DNA of 27,828 nt, from NCBI GenBank assembly GCA_030744725.1, contig JASLPZ010000043.1, positions 1 to 27,828 of the forward strand, read 5' to 3'. Position 1 is the stretch's first letter. Each line of letters opens with the position of its first letter. Under the pieces are notes generated by a model, which had not been told where the DNA came from, ran no database searches, and saw only the letters and a list, made by a program, of their open reading frames with translations. Of the stretch, positions 8,471 through 16,219 are shown one piece after another. The translations under genes and the position numbers were made by a program. This DNA comes from ARS98 sp030744725 (GTDB lineage Bacteria > Planctomycetota > Planctomycetia > Pirellulales > Pirellulaceae).

Positions 8471-8971
8471 TTGGACATTCTCTATCGGGAGTTCCTGAAG
8501 GAAGATCTTCCTCGGATCAAGGTCATCACGATTGAGGCATTCGACGGTGTCTCCATTGACCGCAACATCGACGCGTTGCTTGGTGCCCCAACAACGCAAG
8601 GTTGGGAACAGCGAAAAGCGAGGCATCTTGATGCCGACTTGGCTCGCGAAGAAGCAATGATCTTGGTGGCTGAAATCGACCAGAAGGTCGTGGGCTACAT
8701 TTCTACCTGGATTGATCGTGAAGCGAGCCAAGGGTTTATTCCCAATCTTGCAGTGGACCAATGCTGGCGCGGCAGCGGCATTGGGCGTAGCTTGATCGAG
8801 CGAGCGATCGCCTACTTTCGTGAACAAGGGGTCACCCTGGTTCGCATCGAAACTCTAGACCAGAACGCGGTGGGACAAAAACTGTACCCATCCTTGGGGT
8901 TTCAAGAAGTTGCGCGACAGATTCACTATTGCATGAATCTAAAGGTTGGCGAAGCATTTGACGTGCTATAA
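8471..8971 (+). CDS. GNAT-family N-acetyltransferase
   Basis: A GCN5-related acetyltransferase of about 166 residues, transferring an acetyl group from acetyl-CoA to an unknown amine. The acetyl-CoA loop is WRGSGIGRSL, after the FIPNLAVD strand; the C-terminal TLDQNAVGQKLYPSLGF segment is the usual GNAT end with the conserved Tyr and GF. I prefer the TTG at 8471, because LDILYREFLKEDLPRI is a normal GNAT beginning and GAAGGG lies 10 bases upstream. A longer frame starts with GTG at 8399, overlapping the preceding gene by 26 bases and adding a hydrophobic 24-residue lead with no family match. The gene closely follows the PQQ-propeller gene and may be expressed with it. The function is likely small-molecule or protein acetylation and is not more specific than that. 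Confidence 0.85.
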   Translation: MDILYREFLKEDLPRIKVITIEAFDGVSIDRNIDALLGAPTTQGWEQRKARHLDADLAREEAMILVAEIDQKVVGYISTWIDREASQGFIPNLAVDQCWRGSGIGRSLIERAIAYFREQGVTLVRIETLDQNAVGQKLYPSLGFQEVARQIHYCMNLKVGEAFDVL

Positions 8972-9166
8972 GGATTCGGTACTGCAGATTCGCGGTAGAG
9001 TATCCCTGAACCGCCATTGGATCTCGAAAAGACGAATGAAATGACTGCAGTTCTTGGTACAGCCGAGGGCCGACTTTTCCCTGTTTTTAGCTTTACCCCC
9101 CCCGCTAGAACTATGTCGTTGTGCTGTAGCTTCTGCAATATTGCCGTCGTTAGTTTCAGGCATTTG

Positions 9167-9178
9167 GTCGCTAGCGAC
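9167..9178. other. Perfect 12-bp palindrome upstream of the NarL-type regulator
   Basis: GTCGCTAGCGAC is a perfect palindrome 39 bases before the regulator's start codon. Such a symmetric site could be an operator for a dimeric regulator, possibly the gene's own product, but no second copy was found in the window. Confidence 0.3.
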
Positions 9179-9217
9179 TTCCCACATGTGCGCGCGATCG
9201 TCTAGAAGGTTACGATT

Positions 9218-9853
9218 ATGCCCATCAGGCTGTTAGTTTGTGACGACCATGAAATCGTCAGGTCCGGACTCCGTGTTTTGCTCAAGCCTGAGGTGGACAT
9301 CCAGATTGTGGCAGAAGCGCGCGACGGCATTGAGGCACTGCACTTAGCCCAGAAATCTCAGCCAGATGTTGCTTTGATTGACGTCGTCATGCCGAATCTG
9401 GACGGGTTTGCAACGTTGGCGAGGTTCCAAGCCGAGCATCCGCGCGTGAAGGTCGTAATCTATTCAGGCTTTTCCAATTCGACTTTTGCGTCACGTTCGA
9501 CTGGCCTGGGGGCCGCAGCGTTTATCCACAAAGATGCCCCATTTCCCCAGTTGGTCGAGACGATTCGGCAGGCCGCCGAGGGCAAATTGGTATGGAGTCG
9601 GAAGAAACTGCGTCGATTCTCCAGCCTCGGCGATTTGGCTGGAGCGAAAGTTGAAATTGATGCGCCGTTGACACAGCGGGAGAGTGAGGTTCTGGTTAAG
9701 CTCACCGAAGGCTTGACCAACAAGCAGATTGCGGTCGAACTTCACATTAGTTACGAAACGGTGAAGGAACACGTGCAGCACGTTCTCCGCAAGATTGGTG
9801 TGACCGACCGAACACAAGCTGCTGTCTGGGCTGTCCGGAAGGCACACCCTTGA
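9218..9853 (+). CDS. NarL/FixJ-type response regulator
   Basis: A 211-residue response regulator: an N-terminal receiver (about 1-125) with acidic pair D9/D10, phosphoacceptor D55 (LIDVVMP), S83 and K105, then a LuxR-type helix-turn-helix (about 150-208) with LTQRESEVL and NKQIAVELHISYETVKEHV. It should bind DNA as a dimer when phosphorylated. The start is well supported by AGAAGG 8 bases before the ATG. No kinase gene lies nearby. An enolase-superfamily gene begins 34 bases after its stop, so the two are probably one transcript. A perfect 12-base palindrome lies in the upstream region (9167-9178) and could be an operator. The 246-base gap before the gene otherwise holds nothing I can identify beyond an eight-C run at 9096-9103. 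Confidence 0.92.
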   Translation: MPIRLLVCDDHEIVRSGLRVLLKPEVDIQIVAEARDGIEALHLAQKSQPDVALIDVVMPNLDGFATLARFQAEHPRVKVVIYSGFSNSTFASRSTGLGAAAFIHKDAPFPQLVETIRQAAEGKLVWSRKKLRRFSSLGDLAGAKVEIDAPLTQRESEVLVKLTEGLTNKQIAVELHISYETVKEHVQHVLRKIGVTDRTQAAVWAVRKAHP

Positions 9854-9887
9854 TGATTCCCGTTTCTAAAATCTCCACTGGGCCGCA

Positions 9888-11240
9888 ATGACCAAATCTA
9901 CCGATATCCGCCTAACGGACATCATTACATCAACCGAAGAGATCGGATACCGCACGCCGATCAAATTCGGTGGCCGCGTGGTCAACGATGTCGTCTTGTT
10001 CCATGTTCGCGTCGAAGCGACATCTCGTTCCGGGCAACGCGCTGTCGGTCACGGTTCGATGCCTGTTGGCAATGTTTGGGCCTGGCCGAGTCAGGTCGTT
10101 TCAACGGAACAGTCGCTTGCCGCGATGGTACAACTTTCCGAGCGAATGGCGCGAGCGGCGAACCAGTGTTCGACCACCGCGCATCCCCTGGAGATCAGCC
10201 ATGAGCTTGCCGCGGGACACGCTGCAATCGTTGCCGAAGTCCAGCGAAATGCCGGCATCGATGAGGAGATTCCCAGGCTTGCGCAGTTGGTTTCGGTCAG
10301 CCCTTTGGAAGCGGCCATCTATGACGCTCATGGCAAAGCCTGCGGAAAAAACTCGTACAATGCGCTAGGCCGCGAATTCGTGAATTGCGACCTGCAACCG
10401 TACCTTGGTGACGAGTTTTCTGGCGAGTATCTTGACCAGTACACGTCTCGCTCACCGAAGAAGCGGTTGCCCATATATCATCTTGTCGGTGCCCTTGACC
10501 CTCTAACCGATGGCGACATTGCCGAACGTGTCGATGACGGCCTCCCGGAGACATTGGGCCAGTGGATTCAGGCCGACGGACTGACGCATCTAAAGATCAA
10601 ACTTGCCGGTGACGACCTGACCTGGGATGTCGAGCGGGTCGTGGCCGTCGAGCATGTGGCGAACGACGCACAAACGCAACGCGGGTGCAAACAGTGGAAT
10701 TACTCGCTGGATTTCAACGAGAAATGCGCGAATGTCCAATACGTTTTGGATTTTCTTGCGAGGTTGGAAGAGCAGTCTCCAACAGCGCTTTCACGCGTTC
10801 AGTACATCGAGCAACCGACGCATCGTGATTTGCGTGCCAATCCAGAAAACAAGATGCACCAAGCGGCTCGAATCAAGCCGGTTGTGATCGACGAGTCACT
10901 CGTCGATCTAGAAAGCCTGTTGCTAGCGCGCGAACAGGGATATTCCGGTGTTGCCTTAAAAGCGTGTAAGGGACATAGTGAGGCGCTCTTGATGGGTGCC
11001 GCCGCTCAAAAGTACGAGCTGTTCTTGTGCGTGCAGGACCTGACCTGCGTGGGGTCGTCGTTTTTGCATTCGGCCAGCATCGCCGCGCGAATTCCCACGG
11101 TCGCGGCAATCGAAGGCAACGGTCGTCAATACTGCCCAGCGGGCAATCGCCCTTGGGAAGCCAAGTTTCCCGGGATGTTTCAGATCAACGATGGCACGGT
11201 CGAAACCGCGGAGTTGGTCGGACGCGGCCTTGGTTTTTAA
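9888..11240 (+). CDS. Enolase-superfamily enzyme, mandelate racemase/muconate lactonizing type
   Basis: A 450-residue enolase-superfamily protein. The N-terminal capping domain covers about 1-150 and the TIM barrel follows. Catalytic pieces are visible in barrel order: KIK (K236, K238), metal ligand D275 in SLDFNEK, E308 in YIEQP, D335/E336 in VIDES, and K358 in ALKACKG. The KxK and late Lys pattern fits members that take a proton alpha to a carboxylate (racemases, dehydratases, cycloisomerases, dipeptide epimerases). The exact substrate cannot be told; a dipeptide or amino-acid epimerase would suit the peptidase-rich context, but that is speculation. No strong ribosome site precedes the ATG. 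The gene lies 34 bases after the NarL-type regulator. It has no signal peptide, so it is cytosolic. Confidence 0.88.
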   Translation: MTKSTDIRLTDIITSTEEIGYRTPIKFGGRVVNDVVLFHVRVEATSRSGQRAVGHGSMPVGNVWAWPSQVVSTEQSLAAMVQLSERMARAANQCSTTAHPLEISHELAAGHAAIVAEVQRNAGIDEEIPRLAQLVSVSPLEAAIYDAHGKACGKNSYNALGREFVNCDLQPYLGDEFSGEYLDQYTSRSPKKRLPIYHLVGALDPLTDGDIAERVDDGLPETLGQWIQADGLTHLKIKLAGDDLTWDVERVVAVEHVANDAQTQRGCKQWNYSLDFNEKCANVQYVLDFLARLEEQSPTALSRVQYIEQPTHRDLRANPENKMHQAARIKPVVIDESLVDLESLLLAREQGYSGVALKACKGHSEALLMGAAAQKYELFLCVQDLTCVGSSFLHSASIAARIPTVAAIEGNGRQYCPAGNRPWEAKFPGMFQINDGTVETAELVGRGLGF

Positions 11241-11422
11241 TCGTTGTTGCTGAAGTTACGGGACTTCTTGGAATCCGGTGACCAGGATCCGTGATCGCGA
11301 TACACATTTGTAGGCCGCGAACAAGTGCAGTGCAGTTCCGGAAAGATCGTAGAACCAAGTGCTTCTGTTGCCGGACCTGTATCGCAAACGCTCCTTGTTA
11401 CCGTCCGAAAAACAACTGACGG

Positions 11423-12484
11423 CTAGGCGGCTTCATCATTTCCGCTTTGTGATCGGTGGATTGCCGGATCTGGATACTTCCCCGGCAAATCTTCGGCGTA
11501 CCATTGCTCAAGGATGGCTTCCCAGGTTTTGCGTGTCGAGCTTTTGCCAAAGTCCGCTCGGACTTTCTCGTAGGCCGGGTGCGAGGCGGCGTACTTAACG
11601 CCAAATTTGCGCATCACTTGACCGCAGCGGCGCGGCTCGTAAAGTCGTTCGGCAAGGTGATAATGGTCGCGGATCACCTCGCGCTGCGCGAAGAGGCTCG
11701 GAGGAGGTGGTAATGGCTTTCCTGCGGCCAAGGCCCAGGCCTGCGAGAAGATCCACGGATTGCCAATAGCTCCACGTGCCACGGTTACGCCATCGACGCC
11801 AGTCTGCGACATCATATCAAGGCAGTCCTGGGCTGCGAAAAGGTCACCGCTTCCCAAAATCACATTATCACCGGCGAACTGTTTGACTTCCTTCAGAAAC
11901 CTCCATCGGCTTGGTCCAACATAACGTTGCTGCACGGTACGGCCATGCACCGTTATGCCGGCGACACCCGCTCCAAGAGCGGCCTCCAGGATACGAAAGA
12001 ACTTGTCGCGGCTCTCTGCGGAATCGTCAATACCGCGTCGCATCTTGAGGGTGACTGGAATCGACTCTGGCACAGCGTCGCGTGTCCGATGGATGATCTC
12101 GATCGCCACGTCGGGTTGGCTAAGGTGGAATCCACCTCTGCAGCGACCGACAACTTTCTTGACAGGGCAGCCAAAGTTGATATCGATGACGTCAAACCCG
12201 GCCTCGACCAGCTTCGTTGCCCCGGCGGCGAACTGTGCGGGCTCGGCACCCATCAATTGCCCTCCGACAGGTCGCTGCTCGTCACCAATGTGCAGAAAGT
12301 GCCCCGTGCGCTGTCGGTTTTTCAACGCGACCAAGAACTGGTCGAGCATGACTTCACAAAGGGCGTAACTTGCACCCAGTTGCCGAGCAATCATACGCAT
12401 CGGCCAATCGCTGTAGCCCGACAGGGCAGCTTGTACGACGGGGAAACCGATCGTCAATGGGCCGAATTGCAAGTCGGGAGGCAT
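11423..12484 (-). CDS. dusB: tRNA-dihydrouridine synthase, DusB-like
   Basis: A 353-residue flavoprotein of the Dus family, which reduces uridine to dihydrouridine in tRNA. I start it at the ATG at 12484; an in-frame TTG two codons upstream is less likely. The FMN barrel shows the family signature: ALSGYSDWPMR near the N-terminus, DINFGCPVKKV with probable catalytic Cys106, TLKMRRG, GITVHGRT with the active-site His, GSGDLF, and VARGAIGNPWIF at the phosphate site. After Cys106 the usual AGS-like string is replaced by GRCRGGFHLSQP, a local variation. A basic helical C-terminal domain follows, as in other Dus enzymes. The gene is convergent with the enolase gene (about 180 bases apart, no feature seen) and diverges from the ABC-transport operon. 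It is a housekeeping gene, cytosolic. The dusB subtype is a best guess. Confidence 0.88.
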   Translation of the reverse strand: MPPDLQFGPLTIGFPVVQAALSGYSDWPMRMIARQLGASYALCEVMLDQFLVALKNRQRTGHFLHIGDEQRPVGGQLMGAEPAQFAAGATKLVEAGFDVIDINFGCPVKKVVGRCRGGFHLSQPDVAIEIIHRTRDAVPESIPVTLKMRRGIDDSAESRDKFFRILEAALGAGVAGITVHGRTVQQRYVGPSRWRFLKEVKQFAGDNVILGSGDLFAAQDCLDMMSQTGVDGVTVARGAIGNPWIFSQAWALAAGKPLPPPPSLFAQREVIRDHYHLAERLYEPRRCGQVMRKFGVKYAASHPAYEKVRADFGKSSTRKTWEAILEQWYAEDLPGKYPDPAIHRSQSGNDEAA

Positions 12485-12661
12485 GATCAAACGTCGCTTG
12501 GATTGAGGGCATAACTGCAGACACGTGCCAGGCGAACATCGCGAGCACGGAAATCTAACTCATAATCTCATAAACGGGTAGCCGCCATCTTTGTTGAATC
12601 TGTACCGGCTGTCGTGTAGGCTGTCGATGCGGTAAAGATCTCATCCCTCGTCGGTGGCTTC

Positions 12662-15163
12662 ATGACCTCGTTTTTGCAACGTTGTGCACCCCTGCTGATG
12701 TTATTGGCCGTTCCGACGATGGGTCACGGTCAAGCCGACGGGGACACTGATCCTCAGACTACCATCAATGTTACACCTGGGGGTGTGCGTCGCTTCGAAC
12801 CAGGTGCCTGGTCAGCGCTTTCCATGAACGGCTCGAATCGGACGAAGGCCGACACGAACGAATTTGTATCCGTTTTTATTGGACCCAACTTGAGTCCCCA
12901 GTTTGCTCGACGATTCTGGCTTCCCGCTGGAACGCGGCGGCTGACCTTTGTTCCGATACTCATTCCAGAAACATCGACAACAAATCCAAGCCAGGCCTTC
13001 AGCGATTCGCCTCAGATCAGTGCGTCCATCATGCGACTAAGTGAAACGGACGGCACAGAGACGTTTGAACACAATCCGTCGGAATCGCGCATCACGGGTC
13101 AACCGCTGGTGCTGGATTACTCGCAAACGAAGTCCGGCTTACTGTTACAGCGAGCGATGCCAGACGAGACAGGGCTGGCACCGGAAATGGATTGGGACGT
13201 TTACGAGATGGCCTATAAAGCACGGGAGTCCGCCGTCGATTCACGCGTGATGATCGACTTCGGCCAGGACTTCATGCCGCCATTTCCGACCACACTGAAC
13301 TCGCTTGATCAGATGGTTATCAGCGGCGACCGGATTCTGAATGACTCGGCCGGGCTGGCGAATCTGCGACATTGGTTGCAACAGGGTGGGCGTATTTGGA
13401 TTATGCTCGACCAGACTAGTATGGAAACGGTTACTGCGCTGCTTGGTAATGCGGCCAGCTGTACCGTTGTTGATCGTGTTGAACTAAACGAGTTTCAACT
13501 GGAGGATGAGGGCGACATTCAAGAACTCTCGGGTAAGCCCGTCGTGCAGTCATGGTCGTCAGAGATTCCGGTTGAGATGTTGCGTGTCTTCGCCGGCACG
13601 GACGACATTCACTGTCGCGTGGACGGCTGGCCTGTTGCATTCTGGCAGAAAGTGGGGGATGGCGAAGTCTTGTTCACGACACTTGGGGCGCGAGGCTGGA
13701 TCAATAGTGGCGACGCTTCGCCGGCGCTTCGCACGCTGGCGAGCCGTTTCTTTCAGCCGTATGAAGAAATGCCTGTGGATTCGACGGCCATTGGCGCGAT
13801 GTTAAACGACCAGATTGGCTATCGCATTCCGAGCCGGCGACTTGCCACGTGGATACTCGGTTTGAATTCACTGGCAATTCTGTCGTTCGGATGTTGGTGG
13901 GCTAGGCTACACCGGCTCGAACGTCTGGCTTGGTTTGTTCCAGGAACAGCGTTGGTAACATCGGCCGTTTTCCTGGTTGTTGGAAGTCGAAATACCGTCG
14001 CGGTACCATCGACAGTGGCAACCGGACAAATCGTGCGCGTCTCGAATGCGACCAATGAAACGCATATTTCCGCCGTGACCGCTGTCTATAGTCAGGAATC
14101 TGGTGAACTTGAGTTGACCGCTGAAAGCGGCGCTTTGGCGACGGTTAACACGCTGGAAGCTCAGGGGGCCATTAAGCGGATTGTCTGGGGCGACGACGGT
14201 CAGTCTCGGTGGGCGAATCTCCAACAGCCTTCGGGAGTCGTTCGATACATCGATTCCAAGCGAACCATATCTCACGGCGCTCCGCGTGTGGCACATGGCA
14301 CATTTGACGAGACCGGTTTTCATGGCACCCTAACTGGCATCGACGCCGGCCAGTGTGAAGACGCGGTAATCGTAGCCGCGCCGGCGCGGGCATCTGCGGT
14401 TTCGTTGAATTCCGACGGCTCATTCAGTATTGGCACTCCTGAGGTGTTGGCCGATGGGCAGTACATTGCAGACGGTTTGATGTCTGATAAACAGCGCAGC
14501 CGGCAGCAGTTGTTGAGACAACTCTTGGCGTCCACGGCAACCAACCCATTTGGAACGGAACCTTCACTATTGGTCTGGATGCCTCCGTTGGATATGGGGG
14601 TCAAATTCGACGCCAGTTTCGAGAAAGTAGGCTCCGCCTTAACGTCCATCCCGCTACGAATTGAACGTCCGGCAACTGGTATCGACGTGCAAATCCCAGC
14701 CACATTTATTCGGATCCAGTCATTTGTCGGTCGTTACGGTTCGTCGTCGGTGTTCAATCATCGAACGGGGCAATGGATGGAACACGCCCTCAAGCCGACG
14801 CAGACGCACCTGAGTTTTGTTGTTCCCAAAGCATTGGTTCCTCTGCAACTGACCCAAGCGACTTTGACGATCAAGATTAATGCCCCTTCACGAACGCTCA
14901 AGATTGAAGGCATCGTGAATGGAACACCGACGTTGCTCCACGAACGATCCAATCCAAACGGTGTCTTGCGAATCGTAATCGATCGGCCGGAAGCTCTCGA
15001 ACTCGATGCCACGGGAGGATTCCAACTGGTGATCCAAGTGACCGAAACGGAATTACAAAAGCAAATCCGCGAAGGGCGGGCAACATCAAAAGTCGGGCAA
15101 TTTGACAACAGTACCTGGCAGATCGACTATGTGAGCCTCGATGCCATGGGCACCATGCGTTGA
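12662..15163 (+). CDS. Membrane-anchored Gld-like ABC auxiliary protein
   Basis: An 833-residue exported membrane protein, first in a four-gene operon. It has a signal peptide (FLQRCAPLLMLLAVPTMGHG), an extracytoplasmic region with a glutamine-amidotransferase-like fold segment (about 205-370, including LRHWLQQGGRIWIMLD and GDGEVLFTTLGARGW), then two membrane segments (about 394-416 and 421-443) and a large C-terminal soluble part (about 450-833). The amidotransferase-like stretch resembles GldG and DUF4350 proteins, which accompany ABC exporters; no catalytic Cys of a true amidotransferase is evident. The ABC ATPase starts 18 bases downstream. I infer a periplasmic partner of that transporter. 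The family assignment rests on motif style and context, and the C-terminal half is not recognised. Confidence 0.7.
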   Translation: MTSFLQRCAPLLMLLAVPTMGHGQADGDTDPQTTINVTPGGVRRFEPGAWSALSMNGSNRTKADTNEFVSVFIGPNLSPQFARRFWLPAGTRRLTFVPILIPETSTTNPSQAFSDSPQISASIMRLSETDGTETFEHNPSESRITGQPLVLDYSQTKSGLLLQRAMPDETGLAPEMDWDVYEMAYKARESAVDSRVMIDFGQDFMPPFPTTLNSLDQMVISGDRILNDSAGLANLRHWLQQGGRIWIMLDQTSMETVTALLGNAASCTVVDRVELNEFQLEDEGDIQELSGKPVVQSWSSEIPVEMLRVFAGTDDIHCRVDGWPVAFWQKVGDGEVLFTTLGARGWINSGDASPALRTLASRFFQPYEEMPVDSTAIGAMLNDQIGYRIPSRRLATWILGLNSLAILSFGCWWARLHRLERLAWFVPGTALVTSAVFLVVGSRNTVAVPSTVATGQIVRVSNATNETHISAVTAVYSQESGELELTAESGALATVNTLEAQGAIKRIVWGDDGQSRWANLQQPSGVVRYIDSKRTISHGAPRVAHGTFDETGFHGTLTGIDAGQCEDAVIVAAPARASAVSLNSDGSFSIGTPEVLADGQYIADGLMSDKQRSRQQLLRQLLASTATNPFGTEPSLLVWMPPLDMGVKFDASFEKVGSALTSIPLRIERPATGIDVQIPATFIRIQSFVGRYGSSSVFNHRTGQWMEHALKPTQTHLSFVVPKALVPLQLTQATLTIKINAPSRTLKIEGIVNGTPTLLHERSNPNGVLRIVIDRPEALELDATGGFQLVIQVTETELQKQIREGRATSKVGQFDNSTWQIDYVSLDAMGTMR

Positions 15164-15181
15164 TCAAGGTGGGAGTAGCAA

Positions 15182-16219
15182 GTGACGAATTCGTCTCCGG
15201 TTGTGGAAACAGCCCAATTATCGAAAAAGTTTGGCGATTTCACCGCGTTGGATTCACTGTCAATCACCGTGGGTGCCGGGCAGATCTTGGGCTTTATCGG
15301 TCCCAACGGTGCTGGAAAAACGACCACAATTCGCATCCTGGTAGGACTGCTCAAACCGACTGGCGGAGTGGCACGGATTGCCGGCGCGGATTGTATGCAA
15401 GAATCGCGAAAGATCAAACGGATGGTCGGCTATATGCCAGATCAATTTGGCTCGTACGACAACATGCGCGTCACCGAATACCTCGATTTTTTTGGTGCGG
15501 CATACGGCATCGGGCGGCGTCAGCGAACCAAGCGGATCGGCGAAGTCCTTGAGATTGCCAATGCCACAGACATGAAGGACCTTTTCGTCGAGGCGCTCAG
15601 CCACGGTATGCAGCAACGCATTGGCGTAGCCCGCACGTTGTTGCACGACCCACAGGTGTTGATTCTGGATGAGCCAGCCAACGGTCTTGATCCACAGGCG
15701 CGGATCGACATGCGATTGCTGCTGCTACGATTGGCTGAAATGGGTAAGACGCTGATTGTGACCAGTCATATTCTGCCTGAACTTGCTCGGGTTTGTGATC
15801 TCGTCGCCATCATTATCAAAGGCAAGTTACGAGCATTTGGGACCCTCGACGAGATCATGCGCGAGATTCGACAAAAACGCATGATCGAGATTCAGCTGGT
15901 CGACGCCAATCAGGTCGACCGTGTTGTGGGCTTGGTCGCCAAGTGGCTATCGGCGTCGCCAGAAGACGTGACAGGAGCGCCGGCAGAAACGATGGTCCGA
16001 TTCGCGACCAGTTTGAGTGACCTCGAACTCACTCCGCTGCTGGCTCATTTGGTCGAACAAGGCGAAGCGATCTCACAGTTCCGCGAAGTTGCAACGGACT
16101 TGGAGGACGCATTTCTGTCTGTCACCAACCAGGATGTCGAATCTCTTGACGCAGACATGGATCAACCTCCAACGGCGAGTTCGGGAGCAGCCAGCGAGGA
16201 ACAGGCGGCTTCCTCATGA
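15182..16219 (+). CDS. ABC transporter ATP-binding protein
   Basis: A 345-residue ABC ATPase, initiated at GTG with AAGGTGGGAG 6 bases upstream, one of the best ribosome sites in the window. Walker A is GPNGAGKTT (residues 40-48), the signature is LSHGMQQR, Walker B is VLILDEPANGLDP and the switch His is in VTSHIL. The protein resembles ATPases of the ABC-2/NatA/GldA type, which drive export or membrane-protein complexes. The C-terminal 60 or so residues are acidic and rich in S, A and E (ending SSGAASEEQAASS). The stop overlaps the permease start by four bases (ATGA), so translation is probably coupled. It should dimerise on the cytoplasmic face and power the duplicated permease encoded next. 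Confidence 0.95.
   Translation: MTNSSPVVETAQLSKKFGDFTALDSLSITVGAGQILGFIGPNGAGKTTTIRILVGLLKPTGGVARIAGADCMQESRKIKRMVGYMPDQFGSYDNMRVTEYLDFFGAAYGIGRRQRTKRIGEVLEIANATDMKDLFVEALSHGMQQRIGVARTLLHDPQVLILDEPANGLDPQARIDMRLLLLRLAEMGKTLIVTSHILPELARVCDLVAIIIKGKLRAFGTLDEIMREIRQKRMIEIQLVDANQVDRVVGLVAKWLSASPEDVTGAPAETMVRFATSLSDLELTPLLAHLVEQGEAISQFREVATDLEDAFLSVTNQDVESLDADMDQPPTASSGAASEEQAASS

Noticed and set aside
12491..12661. Divergent promoters between dusB and the ABC operon
   Set aside because: Promoters must exist here, but the best pair I saw (TTGAAT-17-TAGGCT) is too weak to list.
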